Positions 53,594-61,415 of a stretch of 64,000 nucleotides of DNA are shown here, one piece after another. How positions within the stretch are numbered: the stretch's first letter is position 1; each line of letters opens with the position of its first letter. The notes under the pieces are model-generated. The model was given only the letters and a program-made list of their open reading frames with translations. It searched no databases and had not been told where the DNA came from. A program made the position numbers and the translations under genes. This DNA comes from Flaviflagellibacter rhizophilus (GTDB lineage: Bacteria; Pseudomonadota; Alphaproteobacteria; Rhizobiales; Methylopilaceae): positions 1 to 64,000 of the forward strand of contig NZ_JAXAFJ010000009.1 in assembly GCF_033898525.1 (NCBI RefSeq), read 5' to 3'.

Positions 53594-54381
53594 GCGCCAG
53601 CGCTCCTCAGAAGGTCCATGGCTGCCGCGTGGATGCGGCGATCACCGGCCGCGATGACGCGCCCGCCGGCGGCGGCCGGACCGCCCTCCCAATCGGTGAT
53701 GACTCCGCCCGCCCCTTCGATGACGGGGATAAGGGCGACGATGTCATAGGGTTTCAGCCCGACCTCGACCACAAGATCGATCTGCCCGGCGGCCAGCATG
53801 CAATAGGCATAGCAATCCCCGCCGAAGCGGGTGTGGCGCGTGCGGTCCTCCAGCGCCTCGAAGGCAACGAGGTCCCCCCCGGAGAACAAGCGGGGCGAGG
53901 TTGAGGAGAGCGTCGCATCCTCCAGCCGAGCACAGGCGCGCGTGCGCAGCTTGCGTTCGCCGTGAGGGCCCCGGCACCGCGCCGAGCCCCCATCCCCGAA
54001 GAAGCGCTCCTTCGTAAAGGGCTGGCTCATCGTGCCATAAACCGGCACGCCACCCTTCAGCAGCCCGATCAGCGTGCCCCACGTGGGCAGCCCGGTGATG
54101 AAGCCGCGTGTCCCGTCGATGGGGTCGAGCACCCAGACATATTCGGCGCTCTCGTTCTCGCTGCCGAACTCCTCGCCTACGATGCCGTGGCCTGGAAAGG
54201 TGGACTTGATGAGCTGGCGCATCGCGCTCTCGCCAGCGCGGTCGGCCGCCGTCACGGGATCGAACTTGCCGAGCCCGCCTTTGTCCTCCACGCCGATCAT
54301 GGTGCGGAAGAACGGCATGACCGCCTCTCCCGCCACAGTCGCAAGACGCTCGACAAAGCCTTCGAAGTCGACGGCGGTCAT
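53590..54381 (-). CDS. hisN: Histidinol-phosphatase of the inositol monophosphatase family
   Basis: A 263-residue Mg-dependent phosphatase. GHGIVGEEFGSE (metal Glu), VLDPIDGTRGFITGLPTWG (Asp cluster of the IMPase motif) and GLKPYDIVALIPVIEGAGG define the family. In Hyphomicrobiales this form is HisN, the histidinol-phosphatase replacing the HAD/PHP type, but inositol- or other sugar-phosphatase activity is not excluded. Tail-to-tail with bpt. Confidence 0.88.
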   Translation of the reverse strand: MTAVDFEGFVERLATVAGEAVMPFFRTMIGVEDKGGLGKFDPVTAADRAGESAMRQLIKSTFPGHGIVGEEFGSENESAEYVWVLDPIDGTRGFITGLPTWGTLIGLLKGGVPVYGTMSQPFTKERFFGDGGSARCRGPHGERKLRTRACARLEDATLSSTSPRLFSGGDLVAFEALEDRTRHTRFGGDCYAYCMLAAGQIDLVVEVGLKPYDIVALIPVIEGAGGVITDWEGGPAAAGGRVIAAGDRRIHAAAMDLLRSAGA

Positions 54382-54446
54382 CCCGATGATCCCCTATTCC
54401 AGCACCGGCGTCCTAAGACAGCATCACGACCGGCAGAAGTCGCCTG

Positions 54447-55334
54447 CTACTCGGCAGCCACGCGGCGACCGTCGATCTCGTGGCGCGAGAACGCGATGAG
54501 CTGCTCGGCAAAGGTCTGCAGCTTGGCCGCAAGCGCATCGAAGCCCGCAATGCGCTCGTGGCGCTTCTCGTCCATGTACAGCGCGCGATTGATCTCGATC
54601 TGCAAGGCGTGCGTGCCGGCGACCGGGCGGCCATAGAATTCGGTGATGTAGCCGCCGGCATAGGGCGCATTGCGCGACACGCTGAGGCCGAGCCCCTTCA
54701 TGGTGACTTCGGCAAAGCCGGTGAGCGCCGGCGAACAGCTGGTGCCGTAGCGATCACCCAGCACGATGTCGGCGCGATGCCGCTCCTCCCGCTGCGAACC
54801 GGTCGAGGGCATGGAGTGGCAGTCGATCAGGATGACCGTTCCGAACTGCGACCGAATGCGCCCGAGGAGGCGGGCCAAAGCCTGGTGATAGGGCTGGTAG
54901 AAGGTCTCGATGCGATGAAGGGCTTCCTGCACCGGGAGCCTTCCGGCGTAGATCTCCTGCGAATCACCCACGATGCGCGCGATCGTGCCGAGCCCGCCCG
55001 CGACCCGCAGGGAGCGCGTATTGGCATAGGATGGCAGGCGGCCGTCGAACATCCGGGGATCGAGTTCGTAAGCCTCGCGGTTGAGATCCAGGAACGCGCG
55101 GGGAAACAGCGCCCGCATCAGCGGCACGCCGAGTTCCGCCGCGGGGCGGAATAGCTCATCGACGAAGGCATCTTCCGAACGCCTCAGGCTGAGAGGATCG
55201 AGACGGGTGCTCGCGAGAAAATGCGGGGGATAATGCGCACCGGAATGCGGCGAGTTCAGCACCACCGGGGCAACAAGCTCCCGGGGTTCGATGATCTCAA
55301 ATGGCGAGGATGGCTCTGATGGCGGCTCGTGCAT
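54447..55334 (-). CDS. N-formylglutamate amidohydrolase family
   Basis: A 295-residue zinc hydrolase (FGase family, HutG-like). VVLNSPHSGAHYP, SEDAFVDELF, FLDLNREAYELDPRMF and VILIDCHSMPS carry the metal residues; GTHALQIEINRALYMDE ends the core. In histidine degradation FGase yields glutamate and formate, but several rhizobial paralogues lie outside hut operons, as here. The start is at MHEPPS; 13 more codons are open. Confidence 0.85.
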   Translation of the reverse strand: MHEPPSEPSSPFEIIEPRELVAPVVLNSPHSGAHYPPHFLASTRLDPLSLRRSEDAFVDELFRPAAELGVPLMRALFPRAFLDLNREAYELDPRMFDGRLPSYANTRSLRVAGGLGTIARIVGDSQEIYAGRLPVQEALHRIETFYQPYHQALARLLGRIRSQFGTVILIDCHSMPSTGSQREERHRADIVLGDRYGTSCSPALTGFAEVTMKGLGLSVSRNAPYAGGYITEFYGRPVAGTHALQIEINRALYMDEKRHERIAGFDALAAKLQTFAEQLIAFSRHEIDGRRVAAE

Positions 55335-55501
55335 GGAACGCTGTGCTCGGAAACGCCGGATGGCCTGCCGCATTATGTGTCTGACGCGAGGATGTCACGC
55401 ATCCACACGTTCTGTCCACAAGCGCGGAAGGGCTGTTTACCCCCGGCGCTGACTGTGGGAAGAAACCGCCGCGGCCCCCTGTCCCACCAGCAGCGTTTTT
55501 C

Positions 55502-55861
55502 ATGAACAAGATCATCCTTGCCGAAGACGACAATGACATGCGCCGGTTCCTGGCCAAGGCGCTGGAAAACGCGGGCTATTCCGTGGCCTCGTTCGACAAC
55601 GGGCTCTCGGCCTATGAGCGCCTGCGGGAAGAGCCGTTCGAACTGCTGCTGACCGACATCGTGATGCCGGAGATGGACGGCATCGAACTCGCCCGCCGCG
55701 CGGCCGAGTTGGACCCCGATATCCGCATCATGTTCATCACCGGATTCGCGGCCGTGGCCCTGAACCCGGACTCGAACACGCCCAAGGACGCCAAGGTTCT
55801 GTCGAAGCCTTTCCACCTGCGCGACCTCGTCAACGAGGTGCAGAAGATGCTGGCGGCCTGA
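55502..55861 (+). CDS. cpdR: Response regulator CpdR
   Basis: A 119-residue single-domain receiver protein. LAEDDNDMRRFLAKALE gives the acidic pair, LLTDIVMPEMDGIELARR the phosphorylated Asp, and FITGF and KVLSKPFHLRDLV the Thr/Ser and Lys sites. The sequence matches CpdR of Hyphomicrobiales, which localises ClpXP and controls CtrA degradation through the CckA-ChpT relay. The cell-cycle role is known from Caulobacter and Sinorhizobium. It lies upstream of tRNA-Val. Confidence 0.93.
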   Translation: MNKIILAEDDNDMRRFLAKALENAGYSVASFDNGLSAYERLREEPFELLLTDIVMPEMDGIELARRAAELDPDIRIMFITGFAAVALNPDSNTPKDAKVLSKPFHLRDLVNEVQKMLAA

Positions 55862-55946
55862 AGCCGCTTGCGGAGCCCCGATCACTCCGCTATATCCGCC
55901 GCACTTCGGGCGACCCGCATTGCCTGAAGCGCCAGAAATGGAAAAT

Positions 55947-56021
55947 GGGCGATTAGCTCAGCGGGAGAGCACTTCGTTGACATCGAAGGGGTCACTGGTT
56001 CAATCCCAGTATCGCCCACCA
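55947..56021 (+). tRNA. tRNA-Val (anticodon GAC)
   Basis: Acceptor arms GGGCGAT / ATCGCCC, anticodon stem CTTCG / CGAAG with loop TTGACAT giving anticodon GAC, T-loop GTTCAATC, and encoded 3' CCA. It marks the left edge of the accessory-looking region. Confidence 0.95.
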
Positions 56022-56229
56022 TTTTCCTTCATGTTTGCCAGCCACTTAGCGGCTTGACGTTCCAAGCACTGGTTCGAGACGGCTGCTTCCGGAAGCATAT
56101 CGGAAGCACTAGGCGGGAAGTGGCTCCGTGCGCCTGCACCTTCTCCCGCTCCCGGCGCGCTCGATGGCAAAACTACTTGTCAGCGCGAATCGTCAGCGTT
56201 GGTCTTGATCCATACCCGGAGTTCGCACG

Positions 56230-56727
56230 GTGACATACGCGCCCGCGATCCTTGTCGCAGCCCTGTTTTTCACCACCCCTGTCCTGTCGGCTGACATCGT
56301 AGGCCGGGCCAGTACGGTCGACGGTGACACCATCGAGATCCACGGCCAGCGCATCCGCCTCTGGGGCGTAGACGCACCGGAGGCAGGCCAGAGTTGCGCC
56401 GGCCTGCAGGACCGGAACCACGCCGTGCAGCGCTCCTGGCGCTGCGGTAAGGCCGCGGCTGATACCTTGGACGATATGCTGGCGTCGGCAAGACCGACAT
56501 CATGCGAGGCAGTGGACACCGACCGCTATGGCCGCACTGTCGCCCGCTGCGCCGCGGGAGGCCGTGACGTCGCACGTATGATGGTGGAGAAAGGCCTTGC
56601 TGTGGACTACCCGCAGTACAGCAAGGGTGCCTACGCTGATGCCGAGCGTGAGGCTAAGGCTGCCAGGCGCGGCATGTGGGCCGGGACGTTCGTCATGCCT
56701 TGGGACTGGCGGAAGGGCGCTCGGTGA
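56230..56727 (+). CDS. Exported thermonuclease (SNase-like)
   Basis: A 165-residue protein with a signal peptide (about 1-20, ending PVLSAD) and one staphylococcal nuclease-type OB fold. ASTVDGDTIEIHGQRIRLWGVDAPEAGQ contains the catalytic Asp and Arg (residues about 27-54); DRYGRTVARC has the second Arg pair; MVEKGLAVDYPQYSKGAY closes the domain. It would cut DNA or RNA outside the cytosol. GTG start. Its TGA overlaps the GTG of the 95-nt mini-gene, opening a five-ORF operon that ends at the SRAP gene. Confidence 0.88.
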   Translation: MTYAPAILVAALFFTTPVLSADIVGRASTVDGDTIEIHGQRIRLWGVDAPEAGQSCAGLQDRNHAVQRSWRCGKAAADTLDDMLASARPTSCEAVDTDRYGRTVARCAAGGRDVARMMVEKGLAVDYPQYSKGAYADAEREAKAARRGMWAGTFVMPWDWRKGAR

Positions 56728-56818
56728 CCCGCGAGTGGCAGATCATGCTGCTGTGCATCGGGCCACCGGAGCGGTGACCCTGCTGCTGAAGCGGGTGGCG
56801 TACCTGGTGCTGTCGTAA
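56724..56818 (+). CDS. 95-nt mini-gene, copy 1 (needs a -1 shift for a 31-residue peptide)
   Basis: Starting at GTG 56724 (overlapping the nuclease stop), frame A reads MTREWQIMLLCIGPPER and stops. Read with a -1 shift at about 56768, it becomes a one-pass membrane peptide: N-terminal REWQ, hydrophobic core MLLCIG..GAVTLLL, then KRVAYLVLS, ending at TAA 56816-56818. Copy 2 (59405-59499) has the same length and the same frame break. Frame B alone also stays open and carries VADHAAVHR in both copies. Gene, RNA or decaying pseudogene remain possible. Confidence 0.45.
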
Positions 56819-56823
56819 GGATC

Positions 56824-57063
56824 ATGAAGGCGAACCGATGCACGTTGCCCGAAGCTAGGGCACGATGCCGCCTGTCCATAATGGACGGAGAAGACGCGAG
56901 TATGGGCACGCTGCCGACTGACACTATTCCGCTGGCCAACGCGCTTCTTGCCGTGCGGGCGGCCCTCGCGAGCGGCCAGGATCGGGACGCCATCCTCCTC
57001 GCCATAGTTGAGATCATGGAAGATCCCAGCCTAGCTGCGCGGCTAGATCGGATTGCACGCTGA
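56824..57063 (+). CDS. Small protein of unknown function
   Basis: A 79-residue protein with a helical C-terminal half (PLANALLAVRAALASGQDRDAILLAIVEIM). The ATG at 56824 has TAAGGA 5 nt upstream, partly formed by the stop of the preceding mini-gene. Shorter starts at 56881 or 56902 are possible because the first 19 residues look less protein-like. Its stop overlaps the next start (TGATG). No family recognised. Confidence 0.6.
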   Translation: MKANRCTLPEARARCRLSIMDGEDASMGTLPTDTIPLANALLAVRAALASGQDRDAILLAIVEIMEDPSLAARLDRIAR

Positions 57064-57584
57064 TGCGGATGGGCTGCGGCTGGACCTTCTTGGCGAGACT
57101 GGCGGGCTTAGCGATTGTGGCGAGCTTCGTCGCGGCGAGCATCCTCTTCATGGAGAAGCGTCAGGAGCGCGGGGATCGGCGCGGCATTCCGGAGGCATTC
57201 GTTCTCGGAGAACGGTACTGGCGTTCGGACCTGCGTTTGAGTGTCATGCAGGACTGCGGGGCTGGTGTGTTCGATCTCAATCAGAAGACGATCGACACCG
57301 TGAGACAGGGTGGTCTGGCCTATCTTGAGACGCTACCGAAAAACGTAGCTGGCCAACGCTGGATGGCCACGCCGGCCCCTAAGGATTGGATCGACAGTAG
57401 CATCAGCGAGGGCGACTGGGGATGTTTCAGAGGTCTTGATCCCAAGATCCTCGCTAGGATCAAGGCTGCTCTCGCTCACAGAGGCTCGTACTATACGGTG
57501 GCGGACGAGGGTCACCCGATCGCGAACGCCTATTTTCTCCTCGTCCTGCCGGACGAGGGGCTAGTCGTTTCCAAGGCGCAGTGA
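57063..57584 (+). CDS. Membrane-anchored protein of unknown function
   Basis: A 173-residue protein with one N-terminal membrane segment (FLARLAGLAIVASFVAASILFM) and a soluble domain with conserved-looking WGCFRGLDPK and two cysteines (DCGAG, WGCF). It is coupled to the preceding gene by TGATG, and its stop lies 4 nt before the SRAP start. No known domain was identified. Topology suggests a periplasmic domain beside the exported nuclease. Confidence 0.65.
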   Translation: MRMGCGWTFLARLAGLAIVASFVAASILFMEKRQERGDRRGIPEAFVLGERYWRSDLRLSVMQDCGAGVFDLNQKTIDTVRQGGLAYLETLPKNVAGQRWMATPAPKDWIDSSISEGDWGCFRGLDPKILARIKAALAHRGSYYTVADEGHPIANAYFLLVLPDEGLVVSKAQ

Positions 57585-57588
57585 TCCC

Positions 57589-58254
57589 ATGTGCGGCCGA
57601 TTCGTTCAGAAATCCCCAGCCTCGGAGATGGCGCAGGCGTTCCGCACCTCGAACCCGCTGCCTAACGTCCGTGCTCGCTTCAACGCCGCGCCCGGTCAGG
57701 AGATCGCCGTCGTGCGGCAGCATCCCGAAACGGCTGAGCTATCAATGGACCTGCTGACTTGGGGCTTGGTGCCCTACTGGGCCAAGGACCGAAAGATCGG
57801 CTGGAAGACGATCAACGCCCGGGCCGAGACGGTCGCCACCGCGCCTGCATTCCGCTCAGCCTTTGAAAAACGCCGCTGCATCGTACCTGCCGATGCCTTC
57901 TACGAGTGGACCGGTACGAAAGTAGGCTCAAAGCAGCCGCACGCTATCGCCATGAAAGACCGCCGGCTCTTCGGCTTCGCAGGGCTTTGGGAGAACTGGA
58001 AGGATCCGGCCACCGAGCAGTGGCTGCGCACCTTCACGATCATCACCACGCGAGCGAACGAGACCATCGCCAATCTGCACGAGCGCATGCCGGTGATCCT
58101 GAAGCCGGACACTTACGAGGAATGGCTGGCGCCGGATTCCGACGTGCGCGAGTTGCTGCGCCCCTACCCGGCCGACGAGATGGAGCACTGGATGGTCAGC
58201 CCGCGCGTGAACGGGTCGGCGCTGGACGACGCCGAGATGCTGAACTCGTTATAG
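57589..58254 (+). CDS. SRAP domain protein (HMCES/YedK family)
   Basis: A 221-residue member of the SOS response-associated peptidase family, which self-processes and cross-links to abasic sites in single-stranded DNA. The catalytic Cys2 is in MCGRFVQ; WGLVPYWAKD, TINARAETV, PADAFYEW and TTRANETIANLHERMPVIL are family blocks, with the active-site Glu and His in the last two. Last gene of the nuclease-headed operon. Many bacteria carry several SRAP copies in mobile regions. Confidence 0.92.
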   Translation: MCGRFVQKSPASEMAQAFRTSNPLPNVRARFNAAPGQEIAVVRQHPETAELSMDLLTWGLVPYWAKDRKIGWKTINARAETVATAPAFRSAFEKRRCIVPADAFYEWTGTKVGSKQPHAIAMKDRRLFGFAGLWENWKDPATEQWLRTFTIITTRANETIANLHERMPVILKPDTYEEWLAPDSDVRELLRPYPADEMEHWMVSPRVNGSALDDAEMLNSL

Positions 58255-58318
58255 CGTGGTAGCGGTGGGCGAGCGGTCAGGATAGCTTTGGTCGGATCCG
58301 TGGGGCGGGACGTCAATC

Positions 58319-59101
58319 GTGGACTTTCAGACTAGCAACCACATCCTCGCAGCATTGACGGTAGAAGATCGAAGCCTTCTTCGTCCCCTCCTTCAAACTG
58401 TTGATCTGCCGCGCGGGGCTGTGATCGAAGCCGAAGACGCCATACCGCCGTTCGTCTACTTTCTCGAAGGTGGTCTCGCTTCAATCCTCGCCGTGACACC
58501 CCATGAGGACGACAAAATCGAGGTTGGCCTTTACGGCCGCGAAGGCATGTCCGGCACGGCGATCCTGCACGATGTCGATCACGGGCCGTTGCGAACCGTG
58601 ATCCAGTGCGCAGGATCAGCCCAGCGCGTGCAATTTGCCAAGCTTCAAGACCTCTTGGTCCAGCGCCCGGCGATCTCTGCGGTATTCTCGAAGTGGCAAC
58701 GGGTATTTGCTGTCCAGCTTGCCCACACCGCGTTGAGCAACGGCAGGAACTCGCTAGAGAAGAGGCTAGCCCGCTGGATCCTCATGGCTCACGATCGAAT
58801 CGGTCATGAATTGGATCTGACGCACGAGTTTCTAAGTGTGATGCTGGGCGTCCGGCGTGCCGGCGTCACGACCGCGATCCACATGCTTGAGGGCGAGTAC
58901 CTCATCAAGGCGACGCGTGGACGGATCGTCGTGCTGAACCGGGTCGGACTCAAAGAGCGCGCCGGGGCTGCGTACGGGGTTCCTGAAGCTTACTACGAGC
59001 GCGTCCTGGGTCGGCCCGTCGCAAACTTTGCCGAGCCTGACCAACCTGGCAGAACCGAGCAGTCGAGCACCCGTATCCCAGCGGCGGCTTCCGGAACCTG
59101 A
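58319..59101 (+). CDS. Crp/Fnr family transcriptional regulator (first copy)
   Basis: A 260-residue regulator: cyclic-nucleotide-binding-like beta-roll (RSLLRPLLQTVDLPRGAVIE, VYFLEGGLASI, VGLYGREGMSG) and a C-terminal helix-turn-helix (HEFLSVMLGVRRAGVTTAIHML) with the wing RGRIVVLNRVGL. No Fe-S cysteine cluster is seen, so it is not an FNR-type oxygen sensor. GTG start. Two small genes, DUF6894 and mini-gene copy 2, follow closely on the same strand. Effector unknown. Confidence 0.88.
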   Translation: MDFQTSNHILAALTVEDRSLLRPLLQTVDLPRGAVIEAEDAIPPFVYFLEGGLASILAVTPHEDDKIEVGLYGREGMSGTAILHDVDHGPLRTVIQCAGSAQRVQFAKLQDLLVQRPAISAVFSKWQRVFAVQLAHTALSNGRNSLEKRLARWILMAHDRIGHELDLTHEFLSVMLGVRRAGVTTAIHMLEGEYLIKATRGRIVVLNRVGLKERAGAAYGVPEAYYERVLGRPVANFAEPDQPGRTEQSSTRIPAAASGT

Positions 59102-59133
59102 TCCACAAACCTAGCTACAGCGCAGGATGCTCG

Positions 59134-59397
59134 ATGCCGAAGTTCTATTTTGACGTCCGTGACGGGTCGAGGTTCATTCCCGACGAGGAAGGATCTAACC
59201 TCGCGGATCTGGCCGCTGCGGAACGGGAAGCTGCCGTTGCAGCCGCCGAGATTGGGCGCGAACGCCTTCCTCAAGGCGAACTCCGAACGATAGTGGTCGA
59301 AGTTCGAAACCATCATGGTCAGCGTGTTCTCACTGCGACCGCGGCACTCACCGTAGAGCGGGTTGTCCCTGAGCCGGGACCTCAGCTTTCGGACTGA
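59134..59397 (+). CDS. DUF6894 protein (copy 1)
   Basis: An 87-residue cytosolic protein with the DUF6894 opening MPKFYFDVRDGSRFIPDEEG, a helix ADLAAAEREAAVAAAEI, and closing strands VEVRNHHGQRVLTATAAL. This family is abundant in rhizobia, with no known function. It lies 32 nt after the Crp/Fnr gene, so shared transcription is likely. The stop is 7 nt before mini-gene copy 2. Confidence 0.85.
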   Translation: MPKFYFDVRDGSRFIPDEEGSNLADLAAAEREAAVAAAEIGRERLPQGELRTIVVEVRNHHGQRVLTATAALTVERVVPEPGPQLSD

Positions 59398-59404
59398 ACT
59401 CTGC

Positions 59405-59499
59405 ATGAGCCGCGAGTGGCAGATCATGCTGCTGTGCATCGCTGCTACGGCGCGGTTATCTTGCTGCTGAGGCGGCTGACGGACCTAGCGCTGTCTTAG
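59405..59499 (+). CDS. 95-nt mini-gene, copy 2 (needs a -1 shift for a 31-residue peptide)
   Basis: The ATG at 59405 reads MSREWQIMLLCIAATARLSCC and stops. With a -1 shift at about 59449 it gives a near-ideal one-pass peptide: MSREWQ, core IMLLCIAAT-GAVILLL, RRLTDLALS, ending at TAG 59497-59499. The first 37 nt differ from copy 1 at only two positions, while the second half has diverged but keeps frame B open. Both copies are exactly 95 nt. Its end overlaps the antisense gene at 59485-59646. Confidence 0.45.
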
Positions 59500-59646
59500 C
59501 ATAAGCTCGACGCAGTACTCGCGCGTGGGTGAGAGCATGTCTCGGCACAGTTCCGGCCCCGGATCATAGTGCCACCATGAATGCACAGCCCCTGTGATGA
59601 GGACCGCGAGGATCGATCCTAGGATCAACGGTGTCGCTTTATCCAT
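59485..59646 (-). CDS. Small one-pass membrane protein
   Basis: A 53-residue protein with one N-terminal membrane helix (PLILGSILAVLITGAVHSWW) and a short extracytoplasmic tail with two cysteines (ELCRDM, EYCVEL) that could pair. The upstream GGGGAAGAAG is a distant ribosome site. Its 3' end overlaps mini-gene copy 2 in antisense by 15 nt. No family recognised. Confidence 0.5.
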   Translation of the reverse strand: MDKATPLILGSILAVLITGAVHSWWHYDPGPELCRDMLSPTREYCVELMLRQR

Positions 59647-59709
59647 CGGCTACCGATCTTCTTCCCCGGCTCCGCACGCCCATATCCGGCAACGCAGGGA
59701 GGAGCGGCT

Positions 59710-59856
59710 ATGTTCATGACAGTGGTGAAGTGGCTGTTCTTCGAAGTCGTTGAGGCGGGGCTCTGGCGGTTCCTGGCTTCGCTCTGGCGGTCCCGGGCGC
59801 CTCGACGTCGTCGCCCGCCGAGCTTAAACCTTGGGGCTGATCAACACAGGCTCTGA
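59710..59856 (+). CDS. Small Trp/Arg-rich protein
   Basis: A 48-residue frame with a strong GGAGG ribosome site. The N-terminal half is an amphipathic or membrane-associated helix (MTVVKWLFFEVVEAGLWRFL), followed by a highly basic RSRAPRRRRPP stretch. No family recognised. The good ribosome site and compositional layout are the support; the peptide may be membrane-bound. Confidence 0.45.
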   Translation: MFMTVVKWLFFEVVEAGLWRFLASLWRSRAPRRRRPPSLNLGADQHRL

Positions 59857-59887
59857 ACATCCGGAGCGAACAAAGAGGGGCGCTTGT

Positions 59888-60079
59888 ATGAGCTTGGTGT
59901 TCGGATCCGCCAGTTTTCTCGTTGGGCTTCTCATGATCTTCGTCGGGCGACCAGGTTCGTCCGGTGAAAACCCCGCGTTCCTCCGCAACGGCTTCGCTGA
60001 GACTTTTTATCCCGTGACGTGCCTCGGGCTGCTCGTTGTTGGAGGCGCCTTCGTAGGAAAGGGACTAGGCCTCATCTAA
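59888..60079 (+). CDS. Small two-helix membrane protein
   Basis: A 63-residue protein with two hydrophobic helices (FGSASFLVGLLMIFVG and CLGLLVVGGAFVGKGLGL) around a short polar loop. AGAGGGG precedes the start. The stop overlaps the stop of the opposing 60076-60351 gene. No family recognised. Confidence 0.55.
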   Translation: MSLVFGSASFLVGLLMIFVGRPGSSGENPAFLRNGFAETFYPVTCLGLLVVGGAFVGKGLGLI

Positions 60080-60351
60080 GGCGGCACGTCCTCTGCCGGC
60101 CGTGTCGCAGCTTCGACATCCTCAAAGCGCGCGCCGCACTTCGGGTCGTACTTGCCTGGCGGACGCTGCCACGGCTTGCGCGCATAGCGGCAATCCTTCG
60201 CGAGTTCCTGCAGCACGTCGATAAGACGCGCGTCCGCGCCGAACTGCACCGCCAGCCGCACCAGCCGGTACACCCCTCGCCGCAGGCAGACCACGCAGGT
60301 GATGCGCACCTTCACCCACGGATAATCGGAGAGTCGACTCGGCGTCCTCAT
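60076..60351 (-). CDS. Conserved zinc-ribbon-like protein of unknown function
   Basis: A 91-residue protein. ITCVVCLRRGVYRLVRLAVQFG in the first half and DPKCGARF near the end give a Cys-x2-Cys plus DC and KC pattern, resembling a small zinc-binding fold found in many Bradyrhizobium and Mesorhizobium proteins of unknown role. The start MRTPSRLSDYPW is typical of that group. Divergent from the 60389 gene. Confidence 0.7.
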   Translation of the reverse strand: MRTPSRLSDYPWVKVRITCVVCLRRGVYRLVRLAVQFGADARLIDVLQELAKDCRYARKPWQRPPGKYDPKCGARFEDVEAATRPAEDVPP

Positions 60352-60388
60352 TATGGGAACAAAGTGGGAACGCGCAGAGGAGTCAACG

Positions 60389-60655
60389 ATGGCCAGCGAG
60401 ACCCTGTTCTTTGCTCAGTCCTTCCGTGTCGATGGTCGGAGGCTAGTTGGCAGCACGCCCGAGAAGCACCGCTCGGCAGAAAAGGCGAAGGAGGCTGCGG
60501 AACGCATGTCAGCGACGAAGATCGGTGCGGTAGCCTTTCAGGTGACCGGCGATCACGACGGCGAGTTCGATCAGCCTGTGGTACTGTTTAAGGCTGGCCG
60601 GCTGCCGAACGACCTCGCTGAGGCCGAAGTCCTAGGCGAGCCGCAGTTTGATTGA
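60389..60655 (+). CDS. Small cytosolic protein of unknown function
   Basis: An 88-residue protein opening MASETLFFAQSFRVDGRRLVG, with a helix (SAEKAKEAAERMSA) and the strand KIGAVAFQVTGDHDGEFD. AGAGGAG lies at good spacing. The pattern resembles short alpha/beta proteins common in rhizobial accessory regions. No family name can be supported. Confidence 0.65.
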   Translation: MASETLFFAQSFRVDGRRLVGSTPEKHRSAEKAKEAAERMSATKIGAVAFQVTGDHDGEFDQPVVLFKAGRLPNDLAEAEVLGEPQFD

Positions 60656-60756
60656 GCGGTGGGCTCGCCAATGCGGACGGCCCTATCCGGCGACTGCCCA
60701 GCTCGCTATGGTTTAAGCGCTCGCCGGCCGGTGATGCCGATCCGGTATGGTACGAA

Positions 60757-61017
60757 ATGCCGCTCTTCCACTTTCAGGTCCGAACCGACACGCACGTCCT
60801 CGCTACCGAACCACTTGAGCTCGCAGATACGACGGCCGTCCGCATTGAGGCCGCGAAGCGTGCGGGCGATTTGTTGCGGGTGCATGCGGATCAGATCTGG
60901 GTCGACGAAGACTGGCGGATCGATATCACTGATGACGCCGGCCTCATCCTCTTCGTGCTCCACATTTCAGCTCATCGGACTAGTGCCACAAGCGCTCAGG
61001 GCGCAGCTGAAGGTTAG
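60757..61017 (+). CDS. DUF6894-like protein (copy 2)
   Basis: An 86-residue protein that keeps the DUF6894 layout (MPLFHFQVRTDTHVL, helix AVRIEAAKRAGDLLRV, strands WRIDITDDAGLILFVLHIS) with divergence from copy 1. The start at MPLFHF matches the family; the frame is open 35 codons upstream, and the ribosome site is weak. It is one of three DUF6894 genes in about 3.2 kb. Confidence 0.7.
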   Translation: MPLFHFQVRTDTHVLATEPLELADTTAVRIEAAKRAGDLLRVHADQIWVDEDWRIDITDDAGLILFVLHISAHRTSATSAQGAAEG

Positions 61018-61208
61018 AAACGATGTTCTTGGAACCGTACGTGAGTTTCTTGGTTCATGGATCGACGGTGCCGGAAAGGGCCTGCCACTACTAAGGCGGT
61101 GCGCTCACCCCGGATGCACTGGAAGAAATTGTCGCCCTAACCGTGAGCACTTACAGGGCGGCGGCATACTTCCGGCACCTCTCTTCATTGTCGTCGCGCG
61201 GTGCAGCT

Positions 61209-61415
61209 ATGGCGGATCACGAAAAGCCAAGCACGACAGCCTCCCAGGCAATGATGCTCGACGCCCTGCAGGCGCTCCGAGGCAGTGGTGCATCAACTGC
61301 TCCCAACGCCCTGCAAGCCGAGGAACGCGCTGCCACACGTATCGACCAAGCCTTGACCGCACTCCGCGGATCAACAGACCAGACGCCGCCTGAGTTAAGA
61401 CCTCCGAGGACATGA
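61209..61415 (+). CDS. Possible small protein
   Basis: A 68-residue frame (from MADHEKP), Ala/Gln-rich with two similar ALQALRGS and ALTALRGS segments that could form helices. The ribosome site is weak (GTGCAGCT), and the tail overlaps the 61395 gene on the other strand. An earlier in-frame start exists at 61143. Support is limited to composition. Confidence 0.35.
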   Translation: MADHEKPSTTASQAMMLDALQALRGSGASTAPNALQAEERAATRIDQALTALRGSTDQTPPELRPPRT

